From NCBI GenBank assembly GCA_005879255.1, contig VBKY01000439.1, positions 1 through 8,065 on the forward strand: 8,065 bases of DNA, in the 5' to 3' direction. A model generated the notes under the pieces. The model ran no database searches. It was not told the origin of the DNA and was given only the letters and a program-made list of their open reading frames with translations. Made by a program: the position numbers and the translations under genes. Origin of the DNA: Deltaproteobacteria bacterium (GTDB taxonomy: Bacteria > Desulfobacterota_B > Binatia > UBA9968). Below are positions 1 to 5,303 of the stretch, one piece after another; the first letter of the stretch is position 1; each line of letters begins with the position of its first letter.

Positions 1-1
1 A

Positions 2-820
2 TTGAAACAGATCTATGTTCGCGGAACCAGTGGCGGGGTGGTTCCGCTAAGCGCATTCACCCATTACGAGCCAACCACGGCGCCCCTCGCCGTCAACCAC
101 CAGGGACAGTTTCCCTCGGTGACCCTGTCGTTCAATCTTACGCCCGGTGTCGCCCTCAGTGATGCCGTAAGCCGCATCCATCAGCTGGAACAGAGTATGG
201 GGATGCCGACGACAATTCATGGAAGCTTCTCCGGGACACTGCAAGCGTTCCAGGCGTCTTTGGCGACTCAACCCCTTCTGATTACTGCCGCGCTGATAAC
301 AGTCTACATCGTGCTGGGTATTCTCTATGAGAGCTACATTCACCCGATCACGATTCTATCGACTCTGCCGTCGGCAGGCATGGGCGCGGTCTTAGCGCTG
401 TTGATCTGCCGCATGGATCTCAATGTGATCGCTCTGATCGGCATCATCCTCTTAATTGGTATTGTGAAGAAGAACGCGATTATGATGATCGACTTCGCGC
501 TCGAGGCGGAGCGCCAGCATGGCAAGAGCCCGCAGGAGGCGATCTACCAGGCATGCCTGTTGCGCTTTCGGCCAATCATGATGACCACGATGGCGGCGCT
601 CTTAGGGGCGCTGCCCTTGGCTTTGGGGACGGGAGTAGGGTCGGAGCTGCGCCGCCCGCTCGGCATCGCCATCGTCGGCGGCCTGATCGTAAGCCAGATG
701 CTCACGCTCTACACGACTCCTGTTGTTTATCTTTATCTTGACCGGGCTCGACTGTGGTTTCAGAGATTGCGAACCCGCCGTCTACGGCGACTCAGAGATG
801 CTGCGACAAACTCAGCATGA
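2..820 (+). CDS. RND multidrug efflux permease, MdtB/MdtC-like, 3' part only
   Basis: This is the C-terminal part (about 272 residues) of an inner-membrane HAE1-type RND pump, which exports drugs or other amphipathic compounds in exchange for protons. The gene runs in from the left edge, so the TTG at base 2 is an internal codon and not a start. Visible are the end of the second periplasmic porter loop (PLSAF at residues 15-19, VNHQGQ at 31-36), then about five membrane spans near residues 91-109, 118-136, 141-158, 193-211 and 219-246. The motif [14 protein letters not shown] (153-166) matches the RND segment that carries the proton-relay lysine (Lys940 in AcrB), here Lys157 by motif position. 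[13 protein letters not shown] and [10 protein letters not shown] are typical of MdtB/MdtC, and from memory the match to MdtC is close across the whole fragment. The channel lipoprotein downstream supports a tripartite pump. Family assignment is firm; MdtB versus MdtC is uncertain because these pumps often have two permease subunits. Confidence 0.95.
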   Translation: MKQIYVRGTSGGVVPLSAFTHYEPTTAPLAVNHQGQFPSVTLSFNLTPGVALSDAVSRIHQLEQSMGMPTTIHGSFSGTLQAFQASLATQPLLITAALITVYIVLGILYESYIHPITILSTLPSAGMGAVLALLICRMDLNVIALIGIILLIGIVKKNAIMMIDFALEAERQHGKSPQEAIYQACLLRFRPIMMTTMAALLGALPLALGTGVGSELRRPLGIAIVGGLIVSQMLTLYTTPVVYLYLDRARLWFQRLRTRRLRRLRDAATNSA

Positions 821-872
821 AAGGAATACGCCGTATGCTTTCATCTCTGCTGAGACAACGTGAGGTTTTTCC

Positions 873-950
873 GTCATTCCCGCGAAGGCGGGAATCCAGG
901 TTTGTCTTGAATCTCTGGATTCCGGCTCTCGCAGCCTCGGCCGGAATGAC
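873..950. repeat. REP-like dispersed palindromic repeat (double hairpin)
   Basis: A 78-base symmetric element: outer arms GTCATTCC (873-880) and GGAATGAC (943-950), inner arms GGAATCCAG (891-899) and CTGGATTCC (915-923). It contains two hairpins. The first has an 8-bp stem, ATTCCCGC/GCGGGAAT (876-883/888-895), with a GAAG loop. The second is ATTCCGG/CCGGAAT (919-925/941-947) with a 15-base loop. Repeats with this sequence are scattered in many proteobacterial genomes, and when wrongly translated they give the tell-tale peptides SFPRRRESR and LDSRLRGND. It sits in the gap between the permease and channel genes. There it could act as an mRNA-stabilising or processing structure, or attenuate transcription; that role is inference. 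Confidence 0.85.
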
Positions 951-987
951 ATTCGTTTGTGTACTGATGAAGAAACTGACCGATACT

Positions 988-2433
988 ATGGAGGACCACA
1001 AATTCCTAAAAATCCGCGTCATCATGGCAGCCTTTCTGGTTGCGACCTTGACTGCCTGCACGGTAGTGGGGCCGGACTACGTCCGGCCTACGGTCATTAC
1101 GCCCGATGCTTACAAAGAGAACGATGGCTGGAAAGTCGCCCAGCCAAAGGACGACCTGATCCGCGGCGCCTGGTGGGAAATCTTCGGTGATGCCCAGCTG
1201 AATGCGTTGGTGGCTCAGGTCAGCGTCTCGAACCAGAACCTGGCCGTGGCGGAGGCCCAGTTTCGCGAAGCCCGCGCTCTCGTTCAGGAAGCTCGTGCCA
1301 GTTACTTTCCGACCGCGACGATCGGGATCGGCGCCAACCGCTCGAGCGCATCTACTACCACCGGGGTAGGTCCAGCGTCGCAAAGGACTGCCGTCTCCAA
1401 CTATTCGTTGCCTCTCGACGTATCTTGGGAGATCGACGTCTGGGGTCGAATTCGCCGCACGGTGGAGTCCAACCAGGCCAGCGCTCAGGCGAGCGCCGGT
1501 GATCTGGAGAACGCGCGTCTCAGCTTTCAGGCGGCGCTGGCGCAGGACTACTTCCAGTTGCGTGAGCTCGATGCGCAGAAACAGCTGCTGACGGAGACGG
1601 TTGCCGCCTTTCAGAAGTTCCTCGAGCTCACCGAAGGACTGTATGCGCAAGGAGTGGACTCCGAGGTGGATGTGCAAGCGGCGGAGACCCAGCTCAAGAC
1701 CACGCAGGCCCAGCTCATCAATGTGGGTGTTCAGCGCGCACAGCTCGAGCACGCGATCGCGGTGCTGATCGGGAAACCGGCCTCCGATTTCTCTATTCCG
1801 CCGACGCCCCTTACGGGCGCGCCGCCGGAGATTCCCGTCGGCGTGCCCTCTGAGCTGCTCGAGCGCAGGCCCGATATCGCTGCTTCCGAGCGGCGGGTTG
1901 CGGCTGCGAATGCACAGATCGGCGTTGCAGAAGCCGCGTTTTATCCAAGCGTCACGCTCACCGCCTCCCTTGGCTTGGAGAGCTCGAGCCTGGGGAAATT
2001 ATTCTCGGCGGCGAGCCGCTTCTGGTCGGTGGGGGCATCCATTTCGGAGACTGTATTCGACGGGGGCCTGCGGCGGGCCCAAACCGACTTCGCGCGGGCG
2101 GCTTACGAGGCGAGCGGCGCAACCTATCGGCAGACGGTGCTGACGGCCTTTCAGGGGGTGGAGGACAATCTTGCTGCGCTTCGTATCCTCGAGGACGAAT
2201 CTAAGGTGCAGGGCGAAGCGGTAAAGGCGGCCGGGCGGACCGTCTTCTTGACGATGAACCAATATCAGGCGGGCACAGTCAGCTATCTCAACGTGATCAC
2301 GGCTCAGACAATCGCCCTGAACGACGAACTGACCGCAATCCAGATCCTCGGCCAACGCATGACCGCTGCCGTGCTCCTAGTCCAGGCCTTGGGCGGCGGT
2401 TGGAACGCCTCCGACCTACCCTCGAACCCGTGA
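988..2433 (+). CDS. Outer-membrane efflux channel lipoprotein, NodT/OprM family
   Basis: 481 residues from the chosen ATG. The protein is the outer-membrane exit duct of a tripartite pump: a trimeric beta barrel with a long alpha-helical periplasmic tunnel that docks to the adaptor and RND permease. The N-terminus is a lipoprotein signal: basic start (KFLKIR), hydrophobic MAAFLVATL, lipobox LTAC with the lipidated Cys24 (codon 1057-1059). Threonine at +2 suits outer-membrane sorting. TVVGPDYVRP right after the cysteine is the family hallmark. Two OEP repeats follow, with ELLERRPDI near residues 288-297 and the second-repeat segment AAFYPSVTLTASLG after it. Other in-frame starts exist: ATG at 967 (seven residues longer, no better ribosome site) and ATG at 1024. 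The frame also stays open upstream to 754, but that extension crosses the permease end and the REP-like repeat and is not believable. No clear Shine-Dalgarno precedes 988; the same-direction permease upstream suggests one transcription unit. Confidence 0.93.
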   Translation: MEDHKFLKIRVIMAAFLVATLTACTVVGPDYVRPTVITPDAYKENDGWKVAQPKDDLIRGAWWEIFGDAQLNALVAQVSVSNQNLAVAEAQFREARALVQEARASYFPTATIGIGANRSSASTTTGVGPASQRTAVSNYSLPLDVSWEIDVWGRIRRTVESNQASAQASAGDLENARLSFQAALAQDYFQLRELDAQKQLLTETVAAFQKFLELTEGLYAQGVDSEVDVQAAETQLKTTQAQLINVGVQRAQLEHAIAVLIGKPASDFSIPPTPLTGAPPEIPVGVPSELLERRPDIAASERRVAAANAQIGVAEAAFYPSVTLTASLGLESSSLGKLFSAASRFWSVGASISETVFDGGLRRAQTDFARAAYEASGATYRQTVLTAFQGVEDNLAALRILEDESKVQGEAVKAAGRTVFLTMNQYQAGTVSYLNVITAQTIALNDELTAIQILGQRMTAAVLLVQALGGGWNASDLPSNP

Positions 2434-2452
2434 GCAACAAGCGACTGTGATT

Positions 2453-2473
2453 GAAGCCGATTTGCATCGCTTC
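2453..2473 (+). terminator. Hairpin after channel gene, weak terminator candidate
   Basis: GAAG(C)CGAT - TTGC - ATCGCTTC forms an 8-bp stem with one bulged C and a four-base loop, 20 bases after the channel stop codon. There is no T-run behind it, so intrinsic termination is doubtful. It may only be an RNA-end-protecting hairpin. Confidence 0.3.
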
Positions 2474-2480
2474 GACGCTT

Positions 2481-2640
2481 GAATCTGCAAACGTTTCCTG
2501 GGGTCATTATCACGGCTCGTGCAATTAAGTTTTGCAGCTCGCGTATGTTCTCCGGCCAAGAATAACGGCAAAGCTCGGCCAGTGTAATTGACGAGAATCG
2601 GCGGGTTACAGGGGTTGCCGATTCAGGTAATGGGACCGTG
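2481..2640 (-). pseudogene. Remnant of a sigma54-dependent (NtrC/FhlA-type) activator gene
   Basis: Reading the - strand from about 2615 to 2481 gives a continuous peptide that includes LAELCRYSWPENIRELQN, then LIARAVIMTPGN. This is the conserved end of the AAA+ domain of sigma54 activators (family form: Y-x-WPGNIRELQN-x-IERAVIL, then SPG/TPG-x-V). The key residues W, P, N, R, E, L, Q and N are kept (Trp codon 2558-2556); the usual glycine after Pro is Glu. Upstream in this frame there is a stop (TAG, 2667-2665) and no Walker A, GAFTGA or Walker B. Downstream there is no helix-turn-helix; the frame runs antisense into the channel gene. So only some 45 residues of a roughly 450-650-residue protein survive, in the same orientation as the neighbouring MFS gene. 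I infer a deletion or rearrangement that removed the rest. Confidence 0.75.
2595..2624. repeat. Inverted repeat inside the activator remnant
   Basis: GAATCGGC (2595-2602) and GCCGATTC (2617-2624) are perfect 8-base arms around a 14-base spacer. No T-run follows on either strand. It overlaps the decayed activator gene; function unknown. Confidence 0.5.
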
Positions 2641-2647
2641 ACGAAAA

Positions 2648-2688
2648 GAGCCGTGTCGATCTATCGACGAACACCGAAATGACGGCTC
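2648..2688. repeat. Nested inverted repeat near the MFS 3' end
   Basis: Outer arms GAGCCGT (2648-2654) and ACGGCTC (2682-2688) enclose a second palindrome, GTCGAT-CT-ATCGAC (2655-2668). The - strand transcript of the MFS gene would carry this about 70-110 bases past its stop codon and could fold it into a branched hairpin. There is no T-run, so it is not a classical terminator. Confidence 0.4.
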
Positions 2689-2758
2689 GCCTGAAAAAGT
2701 GAGGCAGCTTCATCGTGGGCGAATTCTCGACGTCGCTTTTCCCGCGATTCGTGTCAGT

Positions 2759-4105
2759 TCAATGGTGTCGCGGTGAAGATGAATCGGACAAGCGTCGTCG
2801 CTCTCGTCTTGCATGATGAACCGGTAACCCCTGCAAGCCTTTACGGGCAGCGGCAAATGAACCCGTGTCTCGGGTTAGACGCGAAAGCTCAGTCGCAATG
2901 TTGCTTGGCTCGGCGCGCCTATGGTAGAGCGCGATAGCTAACGCCATGCTGGAGCCAGCCATGGCAGCAGCGAAAAGGAATATTGGTGGATATCCCAAAG
3001 AAAAAACGATCATACCCGCGATTGGACCGGAGATCCCCAAGGACAGATCCACAAAGGCGGTGTAAACACCCAAGGCAGAACCACGGTTATGCGCTGAGAT
3101 ATTTCTTACAGCTTCCACGCCGAGGGCGGGGAATACCAGTGAAAAACCAAACCCGGTCAGTGCAGCGCCGGCCTGGGCCGCGGCTGGAACCGAAGCAAGC
3201 CAAAGCAAGATCAGTCCTGAGCACTCGAACGCCAACGACACAATCGCGACCCGATATCCACCCCACTTATTAATGGTGTTCGCAAACAGCAGCCGGGCGG
3301 CCACGAAGGAAATGCCGAAAAGACTGAGCGACAATCCCGCGTTTTGCCAGTGCTGACTTGCATAGTAGAGCGTAATGAAAGACGCAATCGTGCCGAATCC
3401 TACGCCTCCGAGAGCGAGACTTAGTCCGTACGGGAAAACCTTTCCAAACACTTGCCTGAAGGCCAAACTTTCTCCCGGTTGAACAGGAATCGTTCTGATA
3501 GCCGAGGCCCACAAGAACCCGCCAAGCGCGGCGACAACGCTGACAACGCCGATCGCGCCGACGTTCAAGTTGTTTTCGAGCCAGACCCCAACGGGTGCCC
3601 CTATGGCTAGTGCACCGTACGAGGCGATGCCACTCCAGGAGATAACTTGAGCTGTATTGGCCCCTCCCACACGGCCAATTCCCCAAATCGTTGCCCCGGT
3701 AGCAACCCAACTTTCTCCAAAACCGAGAATCAGCCGGCTCAGTAGCAGCACGCAAAAGCTGGCCAGCGGGTCGTCCTTTAGCCACGCTGACAACAAAAAA
3801 AAGACGCCGCTAGTGGCACATACCAGCAAACCCGAACGAGTTGTATGCTTCGCGCCAACCGAGTCGCTGATGCGACCGGCGATGGGTCGGCTCAATAGGG
3901 TGGCCACATATTGCGCGCTGATGGCCAAGCCTGCGAGCACCGCATTGTAACCGAGTTGCAAATGGACAAAGCCGGGCACCACCGCCAGTTGGAGACCGAT
4001 GATGAAATAACAAACGAAGATTAAGATAGACGTAAATATGATCCGCAGCGTCAGGGAGTCTCCCAGCGTTCGAATCGGATATCGGTTTTGTTGCGAAGTT
4101 AACAT
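2759..4105 (-). CDS. MFS transporter, YhhS-like
   Basis: 448 residues from the ATG at 4105. It is an inner-membrane secondary transporter of the major facilitator superfamily, predicted to have 12 spans. The sequence resembles E. coli YhhS (HAMAP UPF0226 type) as I remember it: residues 20-45 (LRIIFTSILIF...GLQLAVVPGFV), the loop-2/3 signature LLSRPIAGRISDSVGAK (70-86), RLILGFGESWVATGATIWG (124-142), QVISWSGIASYGALAIGAPVG (153-173) and, in the C-terminal half, GFGFSLVFPALGVEAV and VDLSLGISGPIAG. The substrate is unknown; relatives are described only as putative exporters. About 50 hydrophilic, Arg-rich residues follow the last span, longer than the usual tail, so the 3' end may have been altered next to the decayed activator gene. 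An alternative GTG start at 4138 adds 11 residues (459 in total); neither start has a good ribosome site. Two sigma54-type promoters lie upstream. Confidence 0.92.
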   Translation of the reverse strand: MLTSQQNRYPIRTLGDSLTLRIIFTSILIFVCYFIIGLQLAVVPGFVHLQLGYNAVLAGLAISAQYVATLLSRPIAGRISDSVGAKHTTRSGLLVCATSGVFFLLSAWLKDDPLASFCVLLLSRLILGFGESWVATGATIWGIGRVGGANTAQVISWSGIASYGALAIGAPVGVWLENNLNVGAIGVVSVVAALGGFLWASAIRTIPVQPGESLAFRQVFGKVFPYGLSLALGGVGFGTIASFITLYYASQHWQNAGLSLSLFGISFVAARLLFANTINKWGGYRVAIVSLAFECSGLILLWLASVPAAAQAGAALTGFGFSLVFPALGVEAVRNISAHNRGSALGVYTAFVDLSLGISGPIAGMIVFSLGYPPIFLFAAAMAGSSMALAIALYHRRAEPSNIATELSRLTRDTGSFAAARKGLQGLPVHHARRERRRLSDSSSPRHH

Positions 4106-4205
4106 ATATATAAACGTAGGTTTGGAGCTCACGTGCACGCCTGCGCAGAGCTACCGCCACTTGACGCCCTGGCGCGCTTTCTTTCTCTTTGTTTCTCAAG
4201 ATATC

Positions 4206-4224
4206 TTGGCAACGCCTGTGCCAA
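4206..4224 (-). promoter_or_regulatory. Sigma54 (RpoN) -24/-12 promoter for the MFS gene, proximal
   Basis: Read on the - strand, 4223 to 4209 is TGGCAC-AGGCG-TTGC, an exact match to the sigma54 core consensus TGGCAC-N5-TTGC, with the preferred T before it. The start of transcription would be near 4197, leaving a leader of about 60-90 bases before the MFS start. The site also reads as the palindrome TTGGCA-N7-TGCCAA, so a dimeric repressor operator is an alternative. Transcription from such a promoter needs RpoN plus an AAA+ activator. Confidence 0.65.
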
Positions 4225-4236
4225 CCGCCGTGATAT

Positions 4237-4305
4237 TTAGAAAACTCCTGTAGACAACGAGAATCGGGAAAGTTGTGCGCTGTTATGGGTTAAGTGATCC
4301 GACAT
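4237..4305 (-). CDS. Small ORF (22 aa), possible leader peptide
   Basis: ATG at 4305-4303, stop TAA at 4239-4237, peptide MSDHLTHNSAQLSRFSLSTGVF. AGGAG (4315-4311) lies five bases before the ATG, a clearly better ribosome site than that of the MFS gene it precedes. A sigma54-type promoter (4391-4373) lies about 70 bases upstream and a second one follows the stop codon. Peptide not recognised: no membrane span and no run of one amino acid as in classical attenuator leaders. Its stop is about 100-130 bases before the MFS start. It could be a leader peptide, a small functional protein, or the remnant 5' end of a lost gene. Confidence 0.4.
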   Translation of the reverse strand: MSDHLTHNSAQLSRFSLSTGVF

Positions 4306-4372
4306 ACAATCTCCTTTGTTTTTGTTACAGGCTTTTCGAGTTCGTTAAATTCGTTCGGTTTGCACTTAGAGT

Positions 4373-4391
4373 TTGGCAATCGTCGTGCCAG
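4373..4391 (-). promoter_or_regulatory. Sigma54 (RpoN) -24/-12 promoter, distal
   Basis: On the - strand, 4390 to 4376 reads TGGCAC-GACGA-TTGC, again an exact core match, with the favoured pyrimidine before it and G directly after TGGCAC as in the extended consensus. Predicted transcription start is near 4364, about 59 bases before the 22-codon ORF. Like the proximal site it has palindromic arms (TTGGCA-N7-TGCCAG), 167 bases away from it. Confidence 0.65.
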
Positions 4392-4586
4392 ATCCTTGCG
4401 ATCGAATCCTTGGCGCGAAGTAAGATTCTATGCCGTGCGTCGAGCGGCCGACGGTATTCCGACACAGCGTCGAAATGCCGACCTTCCAAACAACGAAAAC
4501 TCTTTTTGCGCGCGACACTAAAGGATTCAGCTCGCAAGTATAAAGCACTGCATTTCTCGCCGCGTTGATTTAACTCGGGATTTTTT

Positions 4587-4606
4587 CTTGCCATTGAACG
4601 GGCAAG
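4587..4606. promoter_or_regulatory. Inverted repeat, possible activator binding site
   Basis: CTTGCC (4587-4592) and GGCAAG (4601-4606) are perfect 6-base arms with an 8-base spacer. It lies about 200 bases upstream of the distal - strand sigma54 site, the range where enhancer sites for sigma54 activators usually lie. It is not a terminator: the run of T precedes it on the + strand. Role inferred only. Confidence 0.3.
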
Positions 4607-4627
4607 TTGCACCTGTGCTTTTGCTTG

Positions 4628-4642
4628 TGGCACGAATTTCGC
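4628..4642 (+). promoter_or_regulatory. Sigma54-like promoter for the lipoprotein-SDH-FtsH operon
   Basis: TGGCAC-GAATT-TCGC matches the -24/-12 consensus except C for T in the -12 element; the essential GG and GC are at correct spacing. Transcription would start near 4654, giving a leader of about 74 bases before the ATG at 4728. Weaker than the two - strand sites. I saw no convincing sigma70 promoter nearer the gene. Confidence 0.45.
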
Positions 4643-4727
4643 CACGTCACGAGGGAGAGCGAAATATACCGGTTGTTTCTAAGACCGGCGCGAACCGATG
4701 TTTATATACTTTGGAGGTGAGAGAGAA

Positions 4728-5273
4728 ATGTCTGTTCATAGGATTAGGATCTTCGGGAGGTTATCACGGCAAAGCCTTACGTTAATTGTTCTGACCTGCA
4801 TTACGCTGCTGGGTGGGTGTGCGACGCTTGGAACTACAGAACCCCCGCCGCCAGTCACGGTACCTGAAATTATCCAAATGAGTAAGGAAGGTGTGCCTGC
4901 CGACACCCTCATCGAGAGAATGCGAGACTCGGAAACGGTATATCGCCTTACGGCAGCGCAATTGGCAGAGCTGCACGAGCAAGGCATATCCGATCAGGTC
5001 ATAGACTACATGCAGCAGACCTATCTGGATGCGGTGCGTCAGGACCAAAGCCTTGCGGACTGGGATTATTGGACGGCAGGGGAGGACGGTTTTTGGTATG
5101 GCGGGCCCTTCTTACATGTGGGAGAGAGAGGGAGAGATGGAGGTAGATCGCATGGTGATGGAGACGGATCGCGTGGTGATGGAGGCGGATTGCATGGTGA
5201 TGAAGGCGGATCGCATGGTGGGGAAGGATCTGGAGGCCATGGAGGAGGGGGAGGAGGGCATGGGGGAAGATAA
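4728..5273 (+). CDS. Lipoprotein with duplicated helical motif and Gly/His-rich tail
   Basis: 181 residues. The ATG at 4728 is chosen because GGAGGTGA (4713-4720) sits seven bases before it; the in-frame ATG at 4698 would place this site inside the gene. Residues 1-31 form a lipoprotein signal: basic start (HRIRIFGRLSR), hydrophobic core, lipobox LLGGC with Cys31. Alanine at +2 suits the outer membrane. Residues 45-97 contain two similar helical units, EIIQMSKEGVPADTLIERM and QLAELHEQGISDQVIDYM. Related EII-x-MSK-x-G-x-x-x-D-x-(L/V)I units occur in uncharacterised envelope proteins. From about residue 131 the protein is low-complexity Gly/Asp/Ser with spaced His (142, 156, 163, 171, 178), encoded partly by 21-bp repeats; such a tail could bind metal ions. 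First gene of the operon, 30 bases before the SDH gene. Function unknown; a substrate-capturing or metal-sensing partner of the proteases is speculation. Confidence 0.85.
   Translation: MSVHRIRIFGRLSRQSLTLIVLTCITLLGGCATLGTTEPPPPVTVPEIIQMSKEGVPADTLIERMRDSETVYRLTAAQLAELHEQGISDQVIDYMQQTYLDAVRQDQSLADWDYWTAGEDGFWYGGPFLHVGERGRDGGRSHGDGDGSRGDGGGLHGDEGGSHGGEGSGGHGGGGGGHGGR
5144..5227 (+). repeat. 21-bp tandem repeat, four copies, inside the lipoprotein gene
   Basis: Four units start at 5144, 5165, 5186 and 5207, close to CGGATCGCATGGTGATGGAGG with a few changes each. The 21-base period keeps the frame and encodes a seven-residue unit of the type GSHGDGG. Copies differ by a few bases, so the expansion is not brand-new. 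Copy number may vary between strains. Confidence 0.85.
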
Positions 5274-5303
5274 AGGCTTTCAAAGGATTAAGATTAATTT
5301 TTT

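Larger units (their letters stand above)
2434..2758. other. Gap between convergent genes
   Basis: 325 bases between the stop of the + strand channel gene and the stop of the - strand MFS gene. It holds no intact gene. It contains a hairpin just after the channel gene, a decayed piece of a sigma54-activator gene on the - strand, and two inverted repeats, each listed separately. No hairpin followed by a T-run, on either strand, was found, so neither gene has an obvious intrinsic terminator here. Confidence 0.7.
4139..4727. other. Long divergent regulatory region, no large gene
   Basis: About 590 bases between the divergently read MFS gene (-) and lipoprotein gene (+). It holds three sigma54-type promoter candidates, a 22-codon ORF with a strong ribosome site, and an inverted repeat, listed separately. 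Longer open frames here (4275-4568 on +, 4325-4645 on -) have no recognisable protein features or good ribosome sites. From about 4392 to 4586 I see nothing I can name. Confidence 0.6.

Noticed and set aside
754..987. N-terminal extension of the channel gene upstream of 988
   Set aside because: It overlaps the permease 3' end and translates the REP-like repeat (SFPRRRESR type peptide). The lipoprotein signal near 988-1059 shows where the protein really begins.
1006..1752. 248-codon open frame on the - strand inside the channel gene
   Set aside because: Antisense to a clearly real gene; the product is Leu/Arg-rich with no recognisable family, as expected of a shadow frame in GC-rich DNA.
3270..3785. 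171-codon open frame on the - strand in another frame of the MFS gene
   Set aside because: Arg-rich shadow of the transporter, without membrane spans or known motifs.
4581..4606. Intrinsic terminator at the T-run plus hairpin
   Set aside because: On the + strand the T-run comes before the hairpin, and on the - strand A's follow it; the order is wrong for both directions.
4275..4645. Open frames of about 100 codons on both strands in the intergenic region
   Set aside because: No good ribosome sites, no family resemblance, and they overlap the promoter elements.
5144..5227. CRISPR-like array
   Set aside because: The units are adjacent with no spacers and lie in a coding frame; this is a protein tandem repeat.
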